DNA of 64,000 nt. Source: Cordilura impudica. Taxonomy: Eukaryota; Arthropoda; Insecta; Diptera; Scathophagidae. Where the stretch lies: contig OY821519.1 of the NCBI GenBank assembly GCA_963682025.1, forward strand, positions 163,321,803 to 163,385,802, read 5' to 3'. Positions 22,070 through 32,399 of this stretch are shown here, in pieces. The translations under genes were made by a program, and so were the position numbers. The first letter of the stretch is position 1, and every line of letters starts with the position of its first letter. The notes under the pieces were generated by a model. The model did not search any database. It had not been told where the DNA came from and saw only the letters and a list, made by a program, of their open reading frames with translations.

Positions 22070-22640
22070 CATGGGATAACCAGATGTGGAGCAGTATGTT
22101 AAGACATTTAGCTTTTTGACTGCATTTCATACATCTATAACTTGAAGTATGTCCAGGAACACCACATACAAAAGACCTTGTTTGGGTATCGCACACTAAT
22201 TATCTACACATCATTGATATATTTCGATTATTTATGTTAATATGACCATCTAAATGCTTCACTTCTTCTACAAAATCTCATGGACATTGTGCGACTTTCT
22301 CCTTTCAACAAAGACTCCTATAGCAAACGATTCCAACTTTTCTTTTGTTTTATCAATTTTAAAGAAAATGGGCCATTGCTGCACTGATAAACTATTAAAA
22401 AGCGAAATGCTATCCATATTAAAATCGATTACGATTTCATCATAGCTCTGCAGCAATGTATCAATTTTTAAATTGTGACATTTGATGCCGAAATCGCAGT
22501 AAACACCTGAAGATACGTGTTTTATTCATCATAGCTCTGCAGTAATGTATCAATTTTTAAAATCTGACTTTTGATGCCGAAATGGCAGTAAACACCTGGA
22601 GATACGTGTTTTATTACTGAACGTTGTTGCCTTCCCAATA
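22070..22640 (-). pseudogene. Transposase-like protein, upstream fragment
   Basis: Broken minus-strand frames read VYCHFGIKSQILKI, then EIVIDFNMDSISLFNS with VQQWPI (22268-22456), then RSFVCGVPGHTSSYRCMKCS with a CxxC (about 22090-22180). This order (HFG, DG-x-PLF-x-S-x-x-Q-WPI, then a GH-x-x-Y-x-C-x-x-C knuckle) matches the poorly named insect transposase-like family of the 13875 fragment. It is duplicated internally (22436-22615), frameshifted, and cut by element E at 22043. Confidence 0.5.
22436..22615. repeat. Tandem duplication, two copies of 90 bp
   Basis: TCATAGCTCTGCAG begins each copy (near 22439 and 22529), and each ends with ACGTGTTTTATT. The copies differ at a few bases. It duplicates a coding segment of the transposase-like pseudogene. 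Confidence 0.85.
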
Positions 22641-23038
22641 GCGTTTCTAAACATAAACGTAATTGCCAAAAATTTCTCTACACAAATGTTTGTGGGGTTG
22701 GTATCGATGTACCACGTTTTCAGTTTTGCGACTCATCTTCTGGCAGACTGTCATTTTCGTACGTGACTCCGCTTTCACAAAATTTTGCTTCTATGTTTTC
22801 ACATGGCATTTCTTCACGACACTCTTCAAATACTTTTTTTATAAGCAACTTTTTGTTTTGCAACTCTTCGTTGGAAGGTGCGTTTATTCGTTTTGGTCTG
22901 TTTTTTACATAATTATTTTTTTTATTTTTTTTATTTTAATAAAGCGACGGGAATTTTCGTCATTACTGACCACCAAACTTTAATTTCACAAGCAAATAAT
23001 TGTTGACAGCTGTTAACATCATTGTCAACATCCATATG
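22641..23038. other. No gene seen
   Basis: Possibly the 5' part of the transposase-like pseudogene on the minus strand up to about 22900, with no motif I can place. It is followed by sequence up to the TATA target of element H. Confidence 0.4.
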
Positions 23039-23042
23039 TATA

Positions 23043-23381
23043 AGTTATAATAACACTTTATTTTTTCATAAAACCAAGACTTTTTTTATAACTAAGATTT
23101 TATTTAATTTATGTTACAGAAGTGTTCTGTTTTCTTTTAATGTCAGAATTGAATTGTATAATAATTTTAATAAACAGGTTTTCTTATTTCTAAATTTAAG
23201 CAAGAGTCATCAGATACATTTCTTTGTTTTATTATTTTTTTAAATTCATTCTACTTACTGCAGACATAGTGTCAGCAGAAAATATTAAAATTGAAACACA
23301 ATATTTATTGTGACAAAGGTAGCGTACCGGACGTTGCAAAAAATAAATAAAAAAATGTTGACAACTTTTGTATCGTTAAAT
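23043..23381 (-). repeat. 3' LTR of errantivirus H
   Basis: It pairs with 30221-30564. It differs by a short deletion near 23067 (ATAAAACC against ATAATAAAAAAACC) and by scattered substitutions. Confidence 0.92.
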
Positions 23382-23394
23382 CTTCCCCCTTTAA
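23382..23394 (-). promoter_or_regulatory. Polypurine tract of errantivirus H
   Basis: The sense strand reads TTAAAGGGGGAAG directly before the 3' LTR. Confidence 0.78.
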
Positions 23395-23528
23395 TTCGAG
23401 TGTCCTCAATAGTTTCTTTAAAAGAGTGGAATTTTATGTAACCTTGGAGGTTTCTCTGGAGCGATGAAAGTGATATTCGTGGTTTGTGGTAAGTTATCCA
23501 TTTCAAATGGTTTGTCCACTTTAGGTAC

Positions 23529-24948
23529 CTAAGGTTCCCATACTGTAATTTTCTCCACCGTTTTGGTAAAGATTTTAAGAAACACAATTGCAATAATAAT
23601 AACCAAAAACATTCCAGAGATTGTCCATTCTCCGATTATAAGACGTTTTTTCACAGTTGTGATAACGTCCGTATTATTGATTTGGAGTTCGTTAAGTGAC
23701 TCGAGAGATAAAAGATTAATTCGACTTTTTTCAAAGGGAGTAGGTTGCAGTACAGCTGGCATGGTTTGCAAAGGTGAAGCATGCCAGTTGCTAAAAGTTC
23801 TATTCTCAACTTTAATAGTTGTATTATGGAATTTAATTAAAAATGTTCCCGAAATATTATGTTTTTTTTCATTTTCAAAAATTGACCCATTATAGTCATT
23901 TAGAAGTATTATTCCCGAGTCTATTTCTTCGGCTAAAGGGATATGATGACTATTGCTTAAGATACAGGATGAATTCGAATTATTAATTAACTTAGGAATA
24001 CAATCAGTTTCTGTTATATTAATTATATCTTTTTCATTACAAATGGTTACATTATTATAATCTTTACATTTTTCTTTTATAGCAGACATTTCCTTTTTGT
24101 TAAATAGAATTTCTTTAAAATCTAAATGTATTACTTTATTTTCTCTTTTTACTGGCCTTATAACCATGTTTTTATAATTTTCATTTTTTGTTAATGGGAT
24201 TTTGATAAAATAAAATATTTCCTTTTTATTATTATTTATTATTGATATTTGTGAAAATTCTAATGCCTCTTCTGGGCTTGAAAAATTAATATTTTCTTCT
24301 ACCAATGTTTCCATGGCAATTTTAATTTCCTTTTTACTTAATAGAAGTGGGTTTACAATATTTATTTTTGCCCATAAAATGGCGCGTTCAATATTTACTA
24401 ATTCTTCTTTAACTAATCTTATTCTATTTTGCAAATTAATTACAATTTCTTTTTCAAGATAAAAATCCTTTTTTATTTCATTTGCCATTGTTTTAAAAAT
24501 TTTGGTTAAATTGTTTAATCTTTTATTGAATGCTTCATTAATGAAGACTTGCTTATTATTATTGTTATTCAAGTCAACAATATTACTAGCTAATATTTGG
24601 AAGTCGTCATGATCAGGACTTCCCGCTATGTACTTCCATACGGTGCCAATAGCATTTATGGATCTCTTCTGGCGGTCATTATTAGTAGGTGTAAGGTCTT
24701 CTAGGATGTTAGCTGTTTGTGTCAACTCATGGATAAGGAGTGGATATTTGTTGTGGGTTTTTGGGATGTTGCGGTCAATGAATGTTTGAACACTGTCTAT
24801 GAATTCCTCATACTCTTTAATCCTTATCACGTGAATTATTGTGAACGTTCCCTGTTGTATTTTCGCTATTCCCTTATCGGTAGTGATTATGTGGGAGGAC
24901 GAATAGTCAACTATCTCGATTTCTGCCTGAACACAGATTACCTGGATG
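23529..24948 (-). CDS. env: Errantivirus H envelope protein
   Basis: The main ORF (to 24830) encodes 433 residues, and the frame is open upstream to the acceptor at 24948. A furin-type site RQKR precedes SINAIGTVWKYIAG and SPDHDD, the gypsy Env signature at the start of the fusion subunit. Several N-glycosylation sites (NNS, NGS, NTT) follow. A membrane anchor near the C-terminus (GMFLVIIIAIVFLKIF) precedes a short tail. It mediates fusion in infectious relatives. I see no internal break in this frame. The first exon supplying the start is not identified, so completeness is uncertain. Confidence 0.88.
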
Positions 24949-24962
24949 CTGTAAAATAATTT
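24949..24962 (-). promoter_or_regulatory. Candidate env splice acceptor, element H
   Basis: The sense strand has TTATTTTACAG followed by CATCC, a few bases after the pol stop at 24962. It resembles the site in element A. Splicing is inferred. Confidence 0.5.
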
Positions 24963-26704
24963 TACTTTTTAATATTACTCTTATGGACTATCTTTCCTGA
25001 ATTAGTTAAAATTGTCGTATTTCTATTTTCCTTTACTGTTTCTTCTCTATAACGAGGAGACAGTTTTGATCCTAATCTTTTGTTTATTTTAACATAGATC
25101 TTCTCGCCTGATGAATAGTTTTTAATTTTCCCTCTATTCTTATTATGGTGTTCTAAATCCTGTTCCTGTTTTTCTTTTATTCTATTACTAATATCTTTTC
25201 TCTCGTCTTCCATTTCTTTGGGATCTCTGTACTTTCTACCAAAAAATATTTCCACTGGCTTTCTCCTAGTAGTAGAGTGAATTGAGGAGTTGTATTCGTA
25301 AATTGATTTCATTAGTAAGTCATGAAATGAAGTGTGAAGTTTTTCAGTTTTTAAACATCTCATGATTTCCGAAAGTGTGGAATGAAACCTCTCAACCTGT
25401 CCATTAACAGAACTGCAATATGGGGGCGTAGTATAAATATTTATTCCATATTGATCTTTAAGCAAAAATGTTATGGTAGCAGAATTTAGGGACTTCTCAT
25501 TATCTATTACTATTGAATTAGGGACACCGAATGCTAAAATTAATTCCTTAAGAGGTTCCTTAATATCTTCTATTGCCCTAGATTTCAAAATTCTGGCCTG
25601 CGCATATTTAGAAAATTTCTCAATGGCCGTAAGGACTAGATTTTTCTCAGTCGAGTAAATGTCGACATGAATTATTTCTCCTGGGTTATGTAGAATTGGT
25701 GTGGTTCCTAAGCTAGGTTTATTCGGATGGCGATCGTATTTCTGTTCCTTGCAAGCTTTACAGGCTTTCGCTATTTTATCGGTCTTTTCTGCCATTTTAG
25801 GAAAATAGTATTTTCGTTTAATTCGTTCCCTATTTTCTCTTCCATTCCTAGGTGCCCTTTTATGTTCCGATATTATTATCTCCTCCTGTTCGCTTTCACT
25901 TGTTATATCCCTTACTTGGCTTTGGGTAAATCTCACTTTAAAGTTCTTAAAGTGTTCGGGATAAAATTCCTGTATGATTCCCATAATTGGCTCACTTGTG
26001 AAAAGTCCGTTGATCACACTTGGATTCAAATATTTCCTTAGAACCGAAATTAGAGAGTTTTTCGTATAATGGGGTTGTTTTGTGATATGCCTGTGATATG
26101 TTGGAAAAGGGATTTCGAATTTATAATCTTCCTGGTCATTTATCAGTATGTAAAGTTGATTTTTAAAAGCGTTTGTGGGACATTCTATAGCTGGTATTAA
26201 GTTGTGGGAAGAACTTTCAGAACTATGCTGAGTTGCTGTCGTGGAATTTATCTGTGGGGGTCTAGACAATGCATCGGCGACCATATTGGTTTTGCCTGGT
26301 TGGTATTTTAGTTCATAGTTATATTTTTCCAAGATGGCTTTCCATCTTTTCATTTTACTATTTGAATTTTTGTTGCTAAGAGCAAAAGTGAGTGGTTGAT
26401 GGTCCGTAAAAATATTTACTTTCCTTGATACATACAAATAGTTTCTTAATGTGGTGAGTGCCCAAATTATCGCTAGCATTTCTTTCTCCTTTGTAGCGTA
26501 GTTTTCTTCCGCTTTAGTCAATGTTCTTGAGAGAAATGTTATTGGTTTACCGTCTTGTGACAAGACTGCTCCAATTGCGTACGCTGAAGCATCTGTTGTT
26601 AAATAAAGTCTTTTATAAAGTTCGGGTGTGAAAGAATAATATCTTCTGAGGTCAGTGAATTTTTTATTTTTCGGAAGGAGTCTATTGCATCTTGATTTAG
26701 ACAT
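24962..26704 (-). CDS. pol: Errantivirus H Pol, RNase H and integrase part
   Basis: It starts with RNase H (LTTDASAYAIGAVLS near residue 35, TDHQPLTF, VADALSR). The integrase follows: zinc finger with EHKRAP and CKACKEQ, catalytic region HVDIYSTEK, DNEKSLNS and GQVERFHSTLSE, and a basic C-terminus ending at TAA 24962. The second zinc-binding His (expected in H-x3-H) is a Pro here, so the finger should be impaired. The first 20-30 residues of the ORF are out of frame with RNase H's real upstream partner; a one-base indel at 26600-26615 separates it from the RT ORF. Confidence 0.9.
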   Translation of the reverse strand: MSKSRCNRLLPKNKKFTDLRRYYSFTPELYKRLYLTTDASAYAIGAVLSQDGKPITFLSRTLTKAEENYATKEKEMLAIIWALTTLRNYLYVSRKVNIFTDHQPLTFALSNKNSNSKMKRWKAILEKYNYELKYQPGKTNMVADALSRPPQINSTTATQHSSESSSHNLIPAIECPTNAFKNQLYILINDQEDYKFEIPFPTYHRHITKQPHYTKNSLISVLRKYLNPSVINGLFTSEPIMGIIQEFYPEHFKNFKVRFTQSQVRDITSESEQEEIIISEHKRAPRNGRENRERIKRKYYFPKMAEKTDKIAKACKACKEQKYDRHPNKPSLGTTPILHNPGEIIHVDIYSTEKNLVLTAIEKFSKYAQARILKSRAIEDIKEPLKELILAFGVPNSIVIDNEKSLNSATITFLLKDQYGINIYTTPPYCSSVNGQVERFHSTLSEIMRCLKTEKLHTSFHDLLMKSIYEYNSSIHSTTRRKPVEIFFGRKYRDPKEMEDERKDISNRIKEKQEQDLEHHNKNRGKIKNYSSGEKIYVKINKRLGSKLSPRYREETVKENRNTTILTNSGKIVHKSNIKK

Positions 26705-28079
26705 ATGTTTTTATTTTTGGATGCATTCTTTGAGATGCGTCCATCCTCCCCTCTTAAAAGGGATGTCAGGGGTTTAGCTAGTTTCGCATAGTCCCGTATG
26801 AAACGACGGTAATATCCTGACATACCAAGGAAACTTCTCAAGTCCTTCAAGGTCCTGGGTGGAGGTATATTATCTATTGCCTTTACTTTCGCAGGGTTGG
26901 TCCTAATACCATTAACACCTACGACAAATCCTAAAAATTCTATCTGTTGTCTCGCAAATTCACACTTGTCAAGTTCAACTTTAAAGTTTGCCGACTCTAG
27001 TGTTTGGAAAATTTTGCTCAAATTTTGAAAGTGATCATTCTCGTGTTTGCCAAATACTATTATGTCGTCTATGTAGACATAACATATTTTCCCTAAATGT
27101 TCTCTTAAAACGTCATCTAGAGTACGTTGGAAAATTGAAGGAGAATTCTTTAGTCCAAAAGAAAGTCGTACAAATTCAAATTTTCCGTTATTAATGGAAA
27201 ATGCAGTTTTCTCAATATCATATTCTTTAAGGGGAATCTGATGGAAACCGCTTTTTAAATCTATAACAGAAAAGTACTTATTTTCGCCGAGGTTTGATAA
27301 GACTTCATTTATTTCTGGAATGGGATAACGATCGGGCACAGTGACCGAATTCAATTTCTTGTAATCTATTACCATTCTATATTTTTTCTCTCCTGATGCA
27401 TCCATTTTCTTTGGAACGATCCAAACAGGTGCATTGTATGGTGATTTTGATGGTCGAATTATTCCATCGTTCAAAAGTTCAACTATTTGTTTTTCTATTT
27501 CACTCTTTAGTGCCATAGGATAGGGATAAGACTTCGAATAAACTGGTGAATCAGTGGTTGTCCTAATTTCTTCCCTAACACGAGAAGTGTAGGTTAATTT
27601 ATGATTTGGTTCCGATAACAAATTCGGATAGGTGTGAATTGCCTCTTCCATTTTCATTATCTGGGATTTGCTCAAGTGGTCAGTTCTAAGCTCAATTTTA
27701 TTTATCGATTGAGAAATGTGCTGATAAATTTTAATTCTCACATTATCTATTAACATGTACTGTTCCCTTATATGGATTATTGCATTGAGTTGCTCCAAGC
27801 TATCATGACCTAGAATGCCATGAAAAGATTTCAACGATGGCAAAATATAAAATTTTATTTCATGATTGCGTAAGTTGAAAAGATTCACTAGCTTGTGGTG
27901 TGTAATTTTTATGTTGCCTGATATGGAATTCGCGAAAAAAGGTTTTTCATTTTGAATTGGGTTCGTTACAAGGGAAGGTTTAATATAATTTTTATTAGAG
28001 CCTGTATCAATTAATATTTTCAATATTTGACCATTCTTCGCTTTACATTTAAAGTACGGAAGCGAAGAATGAGCTAACC
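26599..28079 (-). CDS. pol: Errantivirus H Pol, protease and RT part
   Basis: The frame is open from the slip site at 28080. The protease has LIDTGSNKNYI and ILGHD. The RT has WIVPKKMD, RMVIDYKKLN, LKSGFHQIPL, LSFGLKNSPS and YIDDIIVFG. It ends early at 26599 by a frameshift just before RNase H. Protease matures the Gag-Pol polyprotein, and RT copies the RNA. Confidence 0.9.
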
Positions 28080-29515
28080 TAAAAAATGGATGTCTGATAA
28101 ATCTTCCGCATGTGTATTTTCCCGTTCACCTTCTTGTTGTGAATAATCTTGCATATAATCCCGAAGACTTTCTTCTTGCATTATCTGCTGGTAATTAATT
28201 TCGTGACTATTGGAATTGTCATTTTGGTCGTAAAAACCATTATCAGAAGGGAGTTCCTCATTGACTCCTATATGAAAATTTCTCTGTAATTTATTATGTG
28301 GCATCGGGGTATGTAGAGATGGAGGCATAGGCCTCTTGCCGTAAAATTGATTCGTTTGACGAGGTCTCTTTTGGTAATTTATATTCCTGTACAGAATAGA
28401 ATGATCGACGTCCATTGGTTCAGGTCTTTGTGGTTTTGGGGCTGTAGGTCTGGGTGGCATAAAATTTTGTTGAAAATATGGGTTGTGTGATTGGAATTGT
28501 TGTCGAGGCTGATTGCGCAATTGAAAATTTTGATTAAAAGAAGGCTGTTGATATGACCTTTGATTATTCCGGTATTGGAATGTGTCCCATTGCCTTGCGT
28601 TACTGGGTTGTTGTAAGGTAAGTTCAGGGTAAAATGGTACCCTATTTAAGTTAATATTTCTTTTCGGTTGAGGTGGTGGCAATTCTCTCCGTGGCCTAAT
28701 ATTATGGTGGTTATAGGCGTATTCTGCCCTATAGTTTTGATTTTCTAACTTCAAGCATAAATGTAATGCTTGTGGTAAGTCTGAGGGTTCGCGGATTCCC
28801 AACAATTTAGGTAAGTCTCCGTTGAGACCCCTTATGAAAGTGTCAAGGGCCTTATAGCGATAGGTTTGTGTCAACAATGTAGTTGACTCCCTGCCTATAT
28901 CCATGCAACCAATTTTATTTATTATTAATGAAAGGTGAGTATAGACTTCCTGATAGAAGCCTTGTATAGAATTGCCGCCCTGAATTAGTGAAGTCATTTG
29001 GTACTCTAGTGTACCCAAATCACGTTTGTCACCATAATGAAGTGTCAAACACCTAACAATATTTTTCCAATTTAACGGAGTGTTATACGATTCCAGGGCC
29101 GCATCTGCATTACCTACGATTTTGTTGCGGATAATAATAATATTCCGAAATATTTTGCAGTGCCCCTAGTATTGTCGTAAATTTCTAGGACCCTTTCTAC
29201 ACTCTTCCTCCAAGAATTGAATTCTGCAGGATTGCCTGAGAATTCTCTCAAACATCGAACAATATCAGGTATTTTATCTAATTCACTTAGGTCATTTCTA
29301 TGTCTTTCTTCTATTACTATATCCGATCCGTTAGGTAAGTCGTTATTTGAATCATTTAATAATTGAATTGTTGCTCTAACTTGTTCCGCAACCAAAGTGG
29401 CGATTTCTTGCTGTAGTGCAGCATTAATTTGAGGATGATTTTGTGGATTGGGTTGTCGAGGGACTTGTTCGGGATTAAGAACGGCTGGTCTTATTAGGTT
29501 AGATGGATTTGCCAT
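28074..29515 (-). pseudogene. gag: Errantivirus H Gag (one frameshift)
   Basis: The N-terminal ORF (29114-29515) starts MANPSNLI and includes FSGNPAEFNSWRKSVERVL, a gypsy capsid pattern. A one-base shift near 29130-29145 moves to the ORF ending at 28074, which carries the rest of the capsid (IQGFYQEVYTHLSLIINKI, ALDTFIRGL) and a long Gln/Pro/Arg-rich tail. There is no CCHC knuckle. A run around GGAATATTATTATTA marks the break. Confidence 0.87.
28080..28086 (-). promoter_or_regulatory. Gag-Pol -1 frameshift heptamer, element H
   Basis: The sense strand reads T TTT TTA in gag phase, two codons before the gag TAG. The -1 frame is open into the protease. It is the same heptamer as in element A. 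Confidence 0.75.
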
Positions 29516-30210
29516 GGTTAGGATTATAGGATTTAAGTTGGTTAGTAAAAAAAAGAAATTCCTTTAACACCCTTTACGAATATAAGTTTTTCTATTTTTA
29601 AAATTATTATTGTTGATAATTTTAAGACAACACTTTTCTGTAACTATTTGCATTTAATATTTCTTAATTCGTTTCTAATATTTTACTTTTTCTTGTAACT
29701 TAATTTTTTTTGAATTATTATTTCTTTGAATAATTTCTTTGAATGATTTTTTTTTTCAAACTGAACAAAATTTACTAATCACTTTTTCACTTCTGTTTAA
29801 GAATTCTCATTGCTTTTTATTTTGAAATCTATGTAAAAATATTCTTAAATAACTAAACAAAATTTACTAATCACTTTTTCACTTATTAAAGCTTTTGTTT
29901 AAAAATTCTCATTGCTTCTTATTTTGAAATCTATGTAAAAATATTCTTAAAGATGATACCCCACATCTTTTGCTACCGATAGTTTCAGATTGTTCACTTT
30001 TGTCCTGTTGTGTTGACTACTAGTGGTCCTCCACTATACCACTCGTAGCAATCGCTGTTTTGATGAATCCAACGACGATATGTCCAGCCTTGATGAGCTA
30101 CTTAAGGTCGGCTGAAGTGGCTTTGTAACGTTTATATTTCCAATGGTGAGCTTCTTGAGGTCGTATTTGGAAAACACAATTTACTAGCTACAGGTATCCT
30201 TTTCTTTTTG
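29516..30210 (-). other. 5' leader of errantivirus H with a tandem duplication
   Basis: Two copies of a roughly 100-bp unit (about 29760-29855 and 29858-29953) share ACAAAATTTACTAATCACTT, ATTCTCATTGCTT and TGAAATCTATGTAAAAATATTC. No ORF is supported. A GC-richer part at 29950-30210 leads to the primer site. Confidence 0.7.
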
Positions 30211-30221
30211 CCCGGGCGCCA
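30211..30221 (-). promoter_or_regulatory. Primer-binding site of errantivirus H
   Basis: The sense strand reads TGGCGCCCGGG, overlapping the LTR end by one base. It is the start expected for a tRNA-Lys-type site. Confidence 0.65.
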
Positions 30222-30564
30222 GTTATAATAACACTTTATTTTTTCATAATAAAAAAACCAAGACTTTTTTTATAACTAAGATTTTATTTAATTTATGTTA
30301 CAGAAGTGTTCTGTTTTCTTTTAATGTCAGAATTGAATTGTATAATAATTTTAATAAACAGGTTTTCTTATTTCTAAATTTAAGCAAGAGTCATCAGATT
30401 CATTTCTTTGTTTTATTATTTTTTTAAATTCATTCTACTTACTGCAGACATAGTGTCAGCAGAAAATATTAAAATTGAAACACAATATTTATTGTGACAA
30501 ACGTAGCGTACCGGACGTTGCAAAAATAAATAAAAAAATGTTGACAACTTTTGTGTCGTTAACT
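30221..30564 (-). repeat. 5' LTR of errantivirus H
   Basis: It pairs with 23043-23381 and is followed by the right TATA target copy at 30565-30568. Confidence 0.92.
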
Positions 30565-30568
30565 TATA

Positions 30569-31371
30569 TGCTGATAGTGTTGCCTGCTTAGAAAACACAT
30601 TTGCGAGTAGTCTACCTGTACTTGCCGCCTGTCTATAAGTCGTATCCGTTGCAACTACTGACTTTTACTGCAATACCCCTGTCTTCTTTTGAGGTAGTTT
30701 GTTTGGTAACAAGTTAAATTCATATGTCTTTGCTGAAACTAGCCTAATGAGATTCCACGCAGATTTGTACTGTTTAAGCTTTTTCCAATATATGTAACAA
30801 ACTAAAATATATACAACTTTGAAACATATGTGTGTTTGTATATGATTACACATTGCATTGTCTTGCAAGAGACAATTGGATTTTGCTAAACTCACATTTA
30901 GCGTTAACGGCGTACCCTCCGTATTTTTAATTAGTTTATTTTTACAAATATAAAAACAAATAAATGTTGTTTTCGATTTCCTTAATATAATGATTGCGTT
31001 GGAAATTAATGACGCTCAAGACAATTGTTTTTAAAAAGTTTTAAAATATCGTTTCCTTAGTTATAATCTTATGAACCAAAGGTCACGAAACACGATCTTT
31101 GAAATGAAAAAAAAGCATGTGCTATGCCAATTTACCTTTATTATTACGGTAATTACATAAGATCACTTTAGGGTATTTTGGATGATTTTTAAATTTTTTT
31201 CCGCGCGGGAAAAATTACAAATATATTGCTTTCATTATACACAACAATCCTGCCAAATGTAATCAAATTCGATGGCGACCAGTTTCACTTGGATCATACT
31301 TATGTAGATCATAAATGCGTTTAAATCAAAATAATGTTGCTTTAAAATATAATATATTTGGTTAATTTCAG
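30569..31371 (+). other. Probable intron of the AAGAB-like gene, 3' end
   Basis: No coding signal is seen on either strand. It ends with TTAATTTCAG, a good splice acceptor, at 31362-31371. The upstream exons of the gene were not found in the window. Confidence 0.55.
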
Positions 31372-31633
31372 AAATCCTTCTTGGGTGAAATCGATACGTT
31401 AATCAAATTTGTCAAAGATAATAATGTGGAATTAGCAGCCCTATTAACTCGAAATTTAGGGGGACAACAAATGAATAGCTTAACTTACGATGAGATTAAA
31501 GGCATATGTAAAATGCATCTCGACATTGTGGATCTAAATGATCAAAAAGAACTTGAAGGATATGCAGAAGTCTTGGAACTTTTAAAAAATTATTTATGGT
31601 CTTCTGTAAGCCTATCAGATATGAAATCACACA
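31372..31633 (+). CDS. AAGAB: AAGAB/p34-like adaptin-binding protein, internal exon
   Basis: The exon is bounded by TTAATTTCAG and a GTAAGTAA donor, starts in phase 0 and ends in phase 1. It encodes about 87 residues. ICKMHLDIVDLNDQKE and GYAEVLELLKNYLWSSVSLSD resemble the C-K-H-F-E-L-V-E-L and V-x-x-x-L-x-x-N-x-W-S-x-V segments at the end of the GTPase-like domain of alpha/gamma-adaptin-binding protein p34, a cytosolic chaperone for AP-1 and AP-2 assembly. It is the only host coding DNA recognised, and its base composition and codon use differ from the elements around it. The identification rests on recalled family patterns, not a search. Confidence 0.6.
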
Positions 31634-31978
31634 GTAAGTAACTTAATTTTTAGTATTTAACAAACAGTAAGTTTGAACAATATATTGGACATTACGTTTC
31701 TTATACAGTTTTTAAATAATTTTTTTTTTCAAAAGGGGTGAATTAAAAACAGGCTTCAGGTCGTTTTATAAAATTGTTATTTTACCTTCGGCTATCATCT
31801 TCAGGACAAAACTATAAAAACATATAACACAATTATTGCAAAAAGAGTATCACAAACATTAAAACTAAAAAAATTACTTACTAAATAAAAAACATAATCA
31901 CAACATAGGTATTTTACTTATTTTTATATAAAGCGCGACAAAATTTGGCGTCAATGCGCTTTGCTTGCTCATTGTCAA

Positions 31979-32376
31979 CTATTTATGTCTAGTTAAATAT
32001 CTATATGCGTTGGCGCTTTTATCAATATCTGCGTTGTAGTAAATTATTTTTTCATTATGTCTGCGTGAATAGTGTTGTTCTTGTTGTAATATTTGTACTT
32101 TGTCAAAATCTGCACAGTGATGTGTTTTTAAACAATGTTCGGCTAAAGCAGTCTTATAGTGTGTTTCGTTTTCTGGTTTTCTTTGGTCTGATTTATGGCG
32201 GATATTCTTGTCTTTAATTTTGTTTTTGTGGTTCCAACATATACCATGTCGCATATGTTGGACCCGTCGCCTTGACATTTAATTTTGTAGATTAGATCCG
32301 ATTTGTCTTCGTCTTTGATTTTACTTTTAACTTTTTCATAAAGTTGTTCTACATTTTTGTTGCTTCTAACTGCCAC
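31979..32376 (-). pseudogene. Penelope-like element, GIY-YIG endonuclease fragment
   Basis: The minus strand reads DLIYKIKC, then CDMVYVGTTKTKLKTRIS (the GIY-YIG core with the arginine helix), then ALAEHCLKTHHCADFDKV and YYSRRHNEK-like text. This is the C-terminal nuclease of Penelope-like retroelements, which nicks the target. A frame change near 32190-32230 splits it, and the RT part is absent. It lies antisense inside the AAGAB-like intron. Confidence 0.75.
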
Positions 32377-32399
32377 TCTTATAAAAATTTAAGGATTTG

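Larger units (their letters stand above)
23043..30564 (-). mobile_element. Errantivirus H (gypsy-class, env-bearing), near complete
   Basis: The LTRs (23043-23381 and 30221-30564) bound a leader, gag, pol, env and PPT, with a perfect TSD TATA (23039-23042 and 30565-30568). TATA-rich targets are typical of gypsy-class integrases. H is a different family from A but has the same gene order and the same slip heptamer. Gag and pol each have a frameshift, and the integrase zinc finger has lost one His. The LTRs differ at about five bases plus small indels. It is an old proviral copy and is not intact. Confidence 0.92.
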
